A stretch of DNA of 10,730 nt, taken from NCBI GenBank assembly GCA_903827075.1, contig CAIKGX010000214.1, forward strand, positions 1 to 10,730. The letters are read 5' to 3'. The notes under the pieces were generated by a model. The model made no database searches. It had not been told where the DNA came from and saw nothing but the letters and a program-made list of their open reading frames with translations. Made by a program: the position numbers and the translations under genes. Positions 1 through 6,437 of this stretch are shown piece by piece; the stretch's first letter is position 1, and the number at the start of each line of letters is the position of its first letter. This DNA comes from an uncultured beta proteobacterium. GTDB taxonomy: Bacteria > Pseudomonadota > Gammaproteobacteria > Burkholderiales > Burkholderiaceae.

Positions 1-502
1 CGCCAGTGAATACTTTGCGACGGGGCTCCCGACCATTCGCTTGCAATCGCTTGGTCAACTCGGCCTCCAAGGAGTTTAATTGGGAAGGACGCTTTTTATC
101 CTCCCCGCTGTTACGTCCACCTGAGCGTGCACGTTCAGCATCCAACTTTGCCAACATTTGCTTTTGCTGCTTCTCCAGCACTTCTAGCTGAGCCTCAGCC
201 CCAAGCCTCGCACGATGCAAGGCCGTAGCATCTTGATCTTTGGTATTGCCTCCACCAAGCAAATCGGCCTGAGCCAACTTATTTGCCTGCTTTGGCGTAA
301 TCTGACTACTGGCGTTTACCAAGACCACACTTAGGGGGGTGTTTAAGCGGCGGCTTTGAATTTCCCCAACACCCCAGCGAAAAGATAAAAAAATGAGGTG
401 GATGATTAAGGAGGCACACAATGCCAAGCGAAATGGATAACGCTGCCAAGCGTTCTGTAAATATCGCGCAAAAGAATGCAAATTAGCTTGGGCTGGCATC
501 AT
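1..502 (-). CDS. TonB-type energy transducer, N-terminal 167 residues (partial, runs off the window)
   Basis: The minus-strand frame is open from an ATG-ATG pair at 502-497 to the window edge. The protein begins MMPAQANLHSFARY and has one hydrophobic segment at about residues 24-41. This segment contains SLIIH (Ser31, His35), matching the S-x3-H motif that TonB proteins use to contact ExbB/ExbD. After it come a polar region and a Gln/Glu/Lys-rich, probably coiled-coil stretch (about residues 95-125). The C-terminal TonB domain would lie outside the window. The expected role is an inner-membrane protein with a periplasmic tail, passing proton-motive force to outer-membrane receptors. The start overlaps the end of the RNase II gene by 20 nt, suggesting translational coupling. 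No clear Shine-Dalgarno is seen, and the second ATG (499) is an alternative start. A TolA-like protein cannot be excluded without the C terminus. Confidence 0.75.
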   Translation of the reverse strand, partial: MMPAQANLHSFARYLQNAWQRYPFRLALCASLIIHLIFLSFRWGVGEIQSRRLNTPLSVVLVNASSQITPKQANKLAQADLLGGGNTKDQDATALHRARLGAEAQLEVLEKQQKQMLAKLDAERARSGGRNSGEDKKRPSQLNSLEAELTKRLQANGREPRRKVFTG

Positions 503-2471
503 TCGCAATAACTTCTGGGGACTCTATATGCAGTACTCGAACACCGGCACTTAATTGCAAGAGATCCACATCAGCAATAACCACTTCAGCACGCGTCATC
601 CGAGGGTGGGTAGCTAATTCAGGAATGGGTAGATGCAAAGGAATCAACTCTACGCGCGACATGCCCTCTTTCATATGACGAACAAAGACATTCCTTGATC
701 CACCATCTTGCGCAATCCAGCGCAAGCACCAGTACTTTTCAAGGCGGTCTTGGTATTCACCATAGGCTTGGTAACAGGTCTCAAAGTCTGCGGCAATTCC
801 CATCAACGTAGCATCTCTTGGTGGGAATGGAGCAACCATTTTTGCAGTAACTCCGTGCTTAGCTAAGGCAATTAGCTGCCATTGATTGACTAAATCTGAG
901 TACCGTCGCAAAGGCGAAGTACACCAAGCGTAGTACTCTAAACCCAATCCTTCATGCGGACCGGGTGTAGTTTGCATGCGAGTACGCAAGGGGCCCCAAC
1001 CTTTTTGGGTGCGAAAGAGTCCAGGCAAGCCATTATCTGCAAGTAATCGTCCCGATGCACTATTGCAGTAAATCATCCACTCAGCCACGATCGTATCGAG
1101 AATAGATCCGCGTTGACGAGGGATAATTTCTACTTTCTCTAATCCTTCAATGGTTTTAATCTGAAAATAAAAATCTCTTGCTAGGGCGCTTGGATCAACC
1201 ACTCCCAACTGCTCTGGACGAAGGCCAGCAAGCACCCTTTGTTCCTGTCGACCTGCATGTAATAACTTAGCTGCTTTCCATAAAACACTCAGTTCCTGAC
1301 AATAAGCAAACTGAGCAGACTCATCGACCAAACTTTCTTCAGTGACTAGATGTTCAAGATCCTCCAATCGAAGATTGGCGCCCATAGGAACCATCTCTGC
1401 ACGCATCTGTAAGGAATCTTGATCTAAAACGCCTTCACTGTTGATATCTACATAAATAGATAAAGCGGGACGCGGAGCTCCTGCATCCAAAGAAAATTGA
1501 GCGATGACAGACTCAGGCAGCATTGTAATTTTATTGCCAGGAAAGTACACCGTCGACATTCGAGCGCGCGCCACTTGATCAATAGAATCATCTTTAGCAA
1601 TCGCTAGCCCCGGAGCGGCAATATGAATACCAATGCGATGCTTGCCATCATCCAAGGGAGTAACCGATAGCGCATCATCAATTTCAGTAGTTCCAGAATC
1701 GTCAATTGAAAACGCATTGACTTGCGCAATCGGCAACTCAGCAATGGCTGCACTGAGTACCGCTTGATCTACCCCAATAGACTCGTTATGAGCTGAGCCA
1801 CTTGGGAAATGCGCTTTCAAAAACATCCCCTGGTGGTAATCCAATGGTGAATCGATTGCACCGCAGCGAATCATGAGCTGGGCAGGCGTTTCTCCTGCTT
1901 GAGTGCAGGCGGCGATCAAAGCCTTATAAGCCGAAGTATTTTTGTCGGGAGAAAACAGTAATTGTTTTGCCTGGGAACGGAGTAACTCCGGAAATACTCC
2001 TGATACCAACTCTTGCTGCCAAGCTGCCTGCTGCTCTAATTCTTTTTGTTTACGTTCTAGGGCAGCTAAGCCGGCCTGCAGTTGTTCTAATGGCGCCCTT
2101 TGAAAACGTCCACGCCCCTTGCGACGAAAAAATACAGGAGCTCCTTGCAATGCAATTCCCAATGCTACTTGCTCAGCAATATTTGCTTGTGCACCGAAGT
2201 AGTCTAAGGAAACGTCTACTAAACCAAACTCTTCATCAGGCGCGCAATCCCACAGTAATTGCAAATCAATGTCTTTGGATAAAGCGCTAGCCTCATCCAT
2301 CACCAACTGTGCTTGTGGTTTTTCAAAACGTAGCCAGACCTCTTTTGCCTTGAGCTTGATTTTCTTTCCAGAAAGACTGGTGGCTTGCCATGACTCGGCA
2401 TCACCTGAACCAGATGCTGACTGAACCGTGGCGATCTTGATATCGCCACCCTCTTCATATAAAAGATGCAT
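483..2471 (-). CDS. rnb: RNase II/RNB-family exoribonuclease
   Basis: This 662-residue protein is a predicted processive 3'-to-5' exoribonuclease of the RNase II/R superfamily, acting in cytoplasmic RNA decay. The N terminus (MHLLYEEGGDIKIATV) is a small beta-rich module. Residues about 65-200 look helical, perhaps winged-helix, with a Glu/Gln-rich helix near 130-150. The RNB domain starts near residue 250: the metal-site motif is IDDSGTTEIDD (256-266), followed by GIHIAAP (281-287), MLPE (317-320) and the signature TSPLRRYSDL (518-527). A degenerate S1-like tail follows about residue 575. Compared with E. coli RNase II (ID-SASTEDMDD), one of the four acidic metal ligands is Glu263 instead of Asp. 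It sits 2 nt downstream of the dehydrogenase gene and overlaps the tonB-type gene, so it is probably part of the mpl transcript. The family assignment is firm; the exact orthology with E. coli rnb is not. Confidence 0.93.
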   Translation of the reverse strand: MHLLYEEGGDIKIATVQSASGSGDAESWQATSLSGKKIKLKAKEVWLRFEKPQAQLVMDEASALSKDIDLQLLWDCAPDEEFGLVDVSLDYFGAQANIAEQVALGIALQGAPVFFRRKGRGRFQRAPLEQLQAGLAALERKQKELEQQAAWQQELVSGVFPELLRSQAKQLLFSPDKNTSAYKALIAACTQAGETPAQLMIRCGAIDSPLDYHQGMFLKAHFPSGSAHNESIGVDQAVLSAAIAELPIAQVNAFSIDDSGTTEIDDALSVTPLDDGKHRIGIHIAAPGLAIAKDDSIDQVARARMSTVYFPGNKITMLPESVIAQFSLDAGAPRPALSIYVDINSEGVLDQDSLQMRAEMVPMGANLRLEDLEHLVTEESLVDESAQFAYCQELSVLWKAAKLLHAGRQEQRVLAGLRPEQLGVVDPSALARDFYFQIKTIEGLEKVEIIPRQRGSILDTIVAEWMIYCNSASGRLLADNGLPGLFRTQKGWGPLRTRMQTTPGPHEGLGLEYYAWCTSPLRRYSDLVNQWQLIALAKHGVTAKMVAPFPPRDATLMGIAADFETCYQAYGEYQDRLEKYWCLRWIAQDGGSRNVFVRHMKEGMSRVELIPLHLPIPELATHPRMTRAEVVIADVDLLQLSAGVRVLHIESPEVIANDASPS

Positions 2472-2473
2472 TT

Positions 2474-3208
2474 TTACAGTGAGATCCCGCCGCTGGCCTC
2501 AAGCGCAACGCCATTGACATAGCTTGCTTCATCACTAGCCAAAAATAAATACACGTTTGCCATTTCTTCTGGAGTGCCCAATCGACCAAGCCAGCTACGT
2601 CTTTCAATGTCTTGCAGAATCTTTTCAGGCATTGCTGTCACCATTTCGGTAGCAATAAATCCAGGGCAAAGTGCATTAACCCGAATTCCCTTGGGTCCTA
2701 ATTCACGCGCCCATGTTTTTGTAAACCCAATCACGCCAAATTTAGTGGCTGAATAATTGGTCTGGCCAAAATTTCCATAGATACCAACCACGCTGGATGC
2801 ATTAACAACCGCACCAGAACCCGCCTCAAGCATATGAGGAACAACGAGTTGCGTGCAATTAAATACACCCTTGAGATTGACATCAATCACAGCGTCAAAT
2901 TGCGCCTCAGTCATTTTGATTAAACGGGCATCTTGAGTAATGCCGGCATTGTTAATCAGAATATCAATGCGGCCATGGCGCTTGATGATGTGATCCACTA
3001 CGGCTTGAATGCTGGCGCGATCGGTGACATTCATCGCATACGCTTCTGCGCCTGGAATCTGTTCAGCCGCCTCCTTCACGGCCTCAAGATTCATATCTGC
3101 AATCATGACCTTGGCGCCCTCTTGGGCAAAACGTTGCGCAGTAACAAAGCCAATACCCTTGGCAGCGCCAGTAATGATGGCTACTTTATCTTTCAGTCTC
3201 TTGCTCAT
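2474..3208 (-). CDS. fabG: FabG-like short-chain dehydrogenase/reductase (3-oxoacyl-ACP or acetoacetyl-CoA reductase type)
   Basis: This 244-residue classical SDR has the full length expected for the FabG family. The Rossmann glycine motif TGAAKGIG is at 13-20, NNAG at 86-89, and the catalytic set Asn111, Ser139, Tyr152 and Lys156 (YSATK) is intact. The stretch from NNAGITQDARL to NLKGVFNCTQ is typical of FabG/PhaB-type 3-oxoacyl reductases. Asp38 at the end of the second strand usually favours NAD(H), whereas E. coli FabG uses NADPH, so the cofactor is uncertain. The gene is not in a fatty-acid (fabD/acpP) cluster, so it may be a paralogue; the symbol denotes the family rather than a proven housekeeping role. 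It lies 20 nt after mpl and 2 nt before the RNase gene on the same strand. The ribosome binding site is weak and A-rich (GAAAAGAAAA). Other substrates, such as a 3-hydroxyacyl-CoA, cannot be ruled out. Confidence 0.9.
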   Translation of the reverse strand: MSKRLKDKVAIITGAAKGIGFVTAQRFAQEGAKVMIADMNLEAVKEAAEQIPGAEAYAMNVTDRASIQAVVDHIIKRHGRIDILINNAGITQDARLIKMTEAQFDAVIDVNLKGVFNCTQLVVPHMLEAGSGAVVNASSVVGIYGNFGQTNYSATKFGVIGFTKTWARELGPKGIRVNALCPGFIATEMVTAMPEKILQDIERRSWLGRLGTPEEMANVYLFLASDEASYVNGVALEASGGISL

Positions 3209-3228
3209 TTAAATTTTCTTTTCGATTG

Positions 3229-4626
3229 TTACTGATTAATTGCCTGCAATATTTTTTGATGAACTCCGCCAAACCCACCGTTGCTCATCACCAAGATATG
3301 GTCTCCAGGCTTTGCTTCTTTTGCCACAGCCGCTACCAAAATATCAAGCTCATCATAGACTTTTGCTTTTTCAGTCTCTGCTGTATTCAAAGGCGATAGA
3401 ACCTCTTTGAGATCCCAGCCTAAAGACTCTTTTCCAGTGCTGGCTCCGTAAGCAAATACCTTATCAGCTGCTTGCAAGCTGCTGGGAAGCTGTGCCTTCA
3501 TGATGCCTAATTTCATCGTATTAGAACGTGGCTCCAACACAGCCAATATGCGCTCCTGACCTACCCGTCGACGCAACCCATCTAAAGTAGTTGTAATGGC
3601 TGTAGGGTGATGTGCAAAGTCGTCATACACTGTTACCCCATTAGCAACGCCAATGGTTTCAAGACGGCGTTTCACATTCTTAAACTCCGCCAAAGCGCGA
3701 GCAGCATCACCCGGAGCAATACCAATGTGGTTTGCACAAGCAATCGCAGCAAGAGCATTCAGTTGATTGTGACGACCCATTACTCCCGAATCTAGGGCCC
3801 ATTTCACAGTAGCCACTTCTTTGCCAGCTTGCAGTACCGCAAAGCCATCGCCCTCTTGCGAAAGCAAAGACCAGGCATTGTTTTCATCTTGTCCAAAATG
3901 TTCTACAGGTGCCCACGCTCCTCTTGCAATGACTCGCTCTAAGGCAGGCTCTTCTGCGTTCACTACCAAGAGACCATCATTTGGTACGGTTCGAACCAAA
4001 TGATGAAACTGCGTTTCAATTGCAGTCAGATCCGCAAAAATATCAGCGTGATCAAACTCTAAGTTATTTAATAAGGCAGTGCGCGGACGGTAATGAACGA
4101 ACTTACTGCGCTTATCAAAGAATGCCGTGTCATATTCATCGGCCTCAATCACAAAATAGGGGCCATCACCTAACCGGGCTGATACCGTGAAATTGAGCGG
4201 TACACCACCAATTAAATAGCCGGGTTTGTAACCGTTAAATTCTAAAATCCAGGCAAGCATTGCTGATGTCGACGTCTTGCCGTGAGTGCCAGCTACCGCC
4301 AAAACATGTCGCTTGAATAAAACTTGCTCACCAAGCCATTGTGGACCAGATGTATAAGGGAGACCTTGATTCAGTATGGCCTCCATCAAGGGATTTCCAC
4401 GAGAAACTACATTGCCGATGACAAATAAATCAGGCATCGTCTCAAACTGTAATAATTGGTCGGGCGAGAATCCCTCAATTAGCTCAATGCCCTGCGCTTC
4501 TAGCTGAGTGCTCATTGGTGGATACACGTTGGCATCACAGCCAGTTACGCGATGTCCAGCCTGCCGAGCGATTGCGGCAATGCCGCCCATGAAAGTACCG
4601 CAAATGCCCAAGATATGAATATGCAT
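3229..4626 (-). CDS. mpl: UDP-N-acetylmuramate:L-alanyl-gamma-D-glutamyl-meso-diaminopimelate ligase
   Basis: Mpl ligates the recovered tripeptide L-Ala-gamma-D-Glu-meso-DAP to UDP-MurNAc in the cytoplasm using ATP, returning murein fragments to peptidoglycan synthesis. The 465-residue protein starts MHIHILGICGTFMGG, the usual Mpl N terminus. It shows the Mur ligase architecture: an N-terminal UDP-binding domain (about 1-105), the ATP P-loop GTHGKTST (113-120), EADEYD (161-166), NLEFDHADIF (188-197), GRHNQLNALAA (284-294), YDDFAHHPTAI (334-344) and LEPRSNTMK (364-372). EADEYDTAFFDKRSKF distinguishes Mpl from MurC. It is the first gene of the minus-strand block and faces tlpA across 26 bp, so its promoter must lie in that spacer or inside tlpA. 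No Shine-Dalgarno precedes the ATG; a TAAAAT box ends 6 nt upstream of it. Confidence 0.96.
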   Translation of the reverse strand: MHIHILGICGTFMGGIAAIARQAGHRVTGCDANVYPPMSTQLEAQGIELIEGFSPDQLLQFETMPDLFVIGNVVSRGNPLMEAILNQGLPYTSGPQWLGEQVLFKRHVLAVAGTHGKTSTSAMLAWILEFNGYKPGYLIGGVPLNFTVSARLGDGPYFVIEADEYDTAFFDKRSKFVHYRPRTALLNNLEFDHADIFADLTAIETQFHHLVRTVPNDGLLVVNAEEPALERVIARGAWAPVEHFGQDENNAWSLLSQEGDGFAVLQAGKEVATVKWALDSGVMGRHNQLNALAAIACANHIGIAPGDAARALAEFKNVKRRLETIGVANGVTVYDDFAHHPTAITTTLDGLRRRVGQERILAVLEPRSNTMKLGIMKAQLPSSLQAADKVFAYGASTGKESLGWDLKEVLSPLNTAETEKAKVYDELDILVAAVAKEAKPGDHILVMSNGGFGGVHQKILQAINQ

Positions 4627-4632
4627 AAGCGA

Positions 4633-4638
4633 ATTTTA
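4633..4638 (-). promoter_or_regulatory. Possible -10 box for mpl inside the mpl/tlpA spacer
   Basis: On the minus strand the 26-bp spacer reads TAAAAT followed by TCGCTT and the mpl ATG. If this is a -10 box, transcription would begin at or beside the start codon, giving a leaderless mRNA. That would fit the absence of a Shine-Dalgarno. No good -35 box is visible at 16-18 nt upstream, so this is a weak suggestion. Confidence 0.25.
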
Positions 4639-4652
4639 ACGAAGGAGTTGCA

Positions 4653-5180
4653 ATGAACCGAAGACAGTGGAGCATCATCACGGGAATCAGTCTTTTGGCA
4701 CTCCTTGCGGGGGCCCTCACTTCACAGTGGATTTATAAAGTTAACTTGGCAAGCGATCCTGCTGTAAAGGCGTTTTTTAGCAACCCTTGGCAAACACCTG
4801 ATGGGAAATATGCAGATACCGAGCAATGGCAAGGAAAAGTGCTCGTTGTGAACTTTTGGGCCTCTTGGTGCCCTCCCTGCGTAGAGGAAATGCCCACTCT
4901 GGATGCCTTACAAACAGAATTTTTACAAAAAAATGTCTTATTTGTAGGCATTGGTATCGATTCACCGTCTAATATTCGTCAATTTCTAGAAATGACCCCC
5001 GTTTCTTATCCAATCATCATCGGCGGAATAGATGGAAGCGCCATTTCCAAACAAATGGGCAACGCTCAGGGCGCCCTGCCTTATACGGTCATTATTAATG
5101 CCAAAGGCAAATCCACCTATAGCAAACTTGGCAAGATAAACGAAGAAGAGCTCAGAAGCGCAATTAAATCAGCATTATGA
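4653..5180 (+). CDS. TlpA-like membrane-anchored thiol:disulfide oxidoreductase
   Basis: This 175-residue protein has an N-terminal hydrophobic helix (about residues 7-27, after MNRRQW) that acts as an uncleaved anchor or signal, followed by a TlpA/ResA/AhpC-TSA-type thioredoxin domain. The active site is WCPPC (72-76, Cys73 and Cys76), preceded by the strand VLVVNFWAS. The cis-proline is in LPYTVII (Pro143). Such proteins reduce or exchange disulfides on the periplasmic face, for example during cytochrome c maturation or on other secreted proteins; the substrate cannot be told here. The start is supported by GAAGGAG at 4641-4647, 5 nt before the ATG. It is divergent from mpl, and a 249-bp non-coding stretch separates it from aroQ, so it is probably transcribed alone or reads through. 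No clear terminator follows. Confidence 0.9.
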   Translation: MNRRQWSIITGISLLALLAGALTSQWIYKVNLASDPAVKAFFSNPWQTPDGKYADTEQWQGKVLVVNFWASWCPPCVEEMPTLDALQTEFLQKNVLFVGIGIDSPSNIRQFLEMTPVSYPIIIGGIDGSAISKQMGNAQGALPYTVIINAKGKSTYSKLGKINEEELRSAIKSAL

Positions 5181-5429
5181 GAATATTTATCAGTAATTCA
5201 TAACAGTAGTGGACAATAGAATTTTTTGATAAATCAGCTTAAAACAGAGTTAATGACGGTTTAATTCCGAGTATTTAAGGAATTTTCTGCCCTTTTTAGG
5301 TCTTTTTAAGGACTTGTGGGGGTATACTTCCCTGGTGCTTGGTGAAGGTTTATTTTCATGAAGTAAGCAGTTTTAGAGAAAAGCCTTATTAACTGAATAT
5401 CACCTAACTGCCTCTAAAAATATCGATCT
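5181..5429. other. Non-coding region upstream of aroQ: candidate promoter, operator-like repeats and a structured leader
   Basis: No credible gene is seen in this AT-rich stretch. Visible elements are: TTGATA (5226-5231), 17 nt before GTTAAT (5249-5254), a passable sigma-70 pair; an inverted repeat AATTCC-N10-GGAATT (5263-5268/5279-5284); a direct repeat TTTAAGGAATT / TTTAAGGACTT (5274-5284, 5305-5315); and TATACT (5323-5328), a good -10 box with no clear -35. There is also an 8-bp inverted repeat ATTTATCA / TGATAAAT (5185-5192/5227-5234) just after tlpA, and a second one near aroQ listed separately. The region most likely drives aroQ-accB-accC-prmA. Which -10 box is used cannot be decided by eye. 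Confidence 0.5.
5371..5419 (+). promoter_or_regulatory. Inverted repeat in the aroQ leader, possible regulatory hairpin
   Basis: TTTTAGAG (5371-5378) and CTCTAAAA (5412-5419) are exact reverse complements, separated by 33 nt and ending 10 nt before the aroQ ATG. GCAG (5367-5370) can also pair with CTGC (5408-5411) in a crossing arrangement, giving an alternative fold or a pseudoknot. aroQ has no recognisable Shine-Dalgarno, so a structure here could affect initiation. The stem is AU-rich, so stability is doubtful. Confidence 0.3.
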
Positions 5430-5879
5430 ATGTCGAAAAATACTTCAATTCTTGTAATTCAAGGCCCGAACCTAAATCTTCTAGGTACCCGCGAACCAGA
5501 GGTTTACGGCAAAACCACGATGGAAGATATTCATAGAAAATTAGGTGAAATCGCCAAAGCCCATTCTGTTGATTTGAGTACGTATCAAAGCAATCACGAG
5601 GGAGAGCTGATTGACCGCATACAGAAAGCAAAACAAGATGGGGTGGATTTCATCATCATCAATCCAGGCGCTTTTACCCATACCAGCGTAGCCCTCAGAG
5701 ATGTACTTGCTGGCGTTGCCATCCCATTTACTGAAGTGCATTTATCCAATATTCACCAACGTGAAGAGTTCCGCAAGCATTCCTATCTTTCAGATATCGC
5801 TATAGGCGTCATCTGCGGCTTAGGTGCTATTGGCTATGAGTTAGCCCTTCAAGCAGCATTATCCCGCTTGCAGAAATAA
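5430..5879 (+). CDS. aroQ: Type II 3-dehydroquinate dehydratase
   Basis: AroQ converts 3-dehydroquinate to 3-dehydroshikimate, the third step of the shikimate pathway to aromatic amino acids, in the cytoplasm. The 149-residue length is normal for the dodecameric type II enzyme. The motifs are GPNLNLLGTREPEVYG (12-27, with Arg21 and catalytic Tyr26), QSNHEGELID (53-62), NPGAFTHTS (78-86, Asn78 and His84) and EVHLSNIH then FRKHS (His104, Arg115). All residues known for catalysis or substrate binding in this family are present. It heads the aroQ-accB-accC-prmA run, an arrangement common in proteobacteria. The ATG has no visible Shine-Dalgarno, only an A-rich upstream sequence, but no in-frame alternative fits the conserved N terminus better. 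Confidence 0.97.
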   Translation: MSKNTSILVIQGPNLNLLGTREPEVYGKTTMEDIHRKLGEIAKAHSVDLSTYQSNHEGELIDRIQKAKQDGVDFIIINPGAFTHTSVALRDVLAGVAIPFTEVHLSNIHQREEFRKHSYLSDIAIGVICGLGAIGYELALQAALSRLQK

Positions 5880-5915
5880 AGATTAATTAAGAATTAGAAG
5901 AGAGGAAGCATTTCC

Positions 5916-6380
5916 ATGGATCTTAGAAAACTCAAAACCCTGATCGACTTAGTATCAGAATCTGGTATTTCTGAATTAGAGGTGAATGAAGGTGAAGACC
6001 GCGTTCGCATTGTCAATGCTGGTTCACAAGCACCGGCTGGTCAAGTTTTCTATGCCAACCCAGCTCCAGCTCAAAATACGCAGGCTGCCCCCGCTACCGC
6101 ACTGGCAGCCGCCGCACCTGTAGCTGAAGCTGCCCCAGAGGAAACGGGCTTTGTCGCACGCTCACCTATGGTGGGTACTTTCTATCGCGCAGCAAATCCA
6201 GAGTCCCCTGATTTTGTAAAGATAGGTGATACCGTCAAGGTTGGTCAAACACTATGCATCATTGAAGCAATGAAGCTGCTCAATGAAATCGAATCTGAAA
6301 AAGATGGTGTGATTAAGCAAATCCTCTGTGAAAACGGTCAAGGCGTTGAATTTGATCAACCGCTCTTCATCATTGCCTAA
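5916..6380 (+). CDS. accB: Acetyl-CoA carboxylase biotin carboxyl carrier protein
   Basis: AccB carries the biotin that shuttles carboxyl groups between biotin carboxylase and carboxyltransferase in acetyl-CoA carboxylase, the first committed step of fatty-acid synthesis. The 154-residue protein has the N-terminal segment MDLRKLKTLIDLV, a Pro/Ala-rich linker (about 38-76) and a C-terminal biotinyl domain. The biotinylated lysine is Lys120 in EAMKLLNEIE. The 'thumb' typical of bacterial BCCP is present as SPMVGTFYRAANPESPDF (83-100). A good ribosome binding site AGAGGAAG (5901-5908) lies 7 nt before the ATG. It is 36 nt after aroQ and 57 nt before accC. Confidence 0.97.
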   Translation: MDLRKLKTLIDLVSESGISELEVNEGEDRVRIVNAGSQAPAGQVFYANPAPAQNTQAAPATALAAAAPVAEAAPEETGFVARSPMVGTFYRAANPESPDFVKIGDTVKVGQTLCIIEAMKLLNEIESEKDGVIKQILCENGQGVEFDQPLFIIA

Positions 6381-6437
6381 TGATTCAGTCCGAATCCTAT
6401 TTATTCCCAATTCACCGTTACTTAACTCAGAGCCGTT

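Noticed and set aside
1967..2290. 107-codon open frame on the plus strand inside the RNase II-type gene
   Set aside because: It lies opposite a well-supported coding region and has no ribosome site or recognisable motif.
4927..4933. A7 run in tlpA as a third slippage site
   Set aside because: The run is shorter, lies inside the thioredoxin fold rather than at a domain boundary, and the frame is intact on both sides.
5185..5234. ATTTATCA / TGATAAAT inverted repeat as a tlpA terminator
   Set aside because: The stem is AT-only apart from one C/G pair, the loop is 34 nt, and no T-run follows in the right place; chance is likely in this AT-rich stretch.
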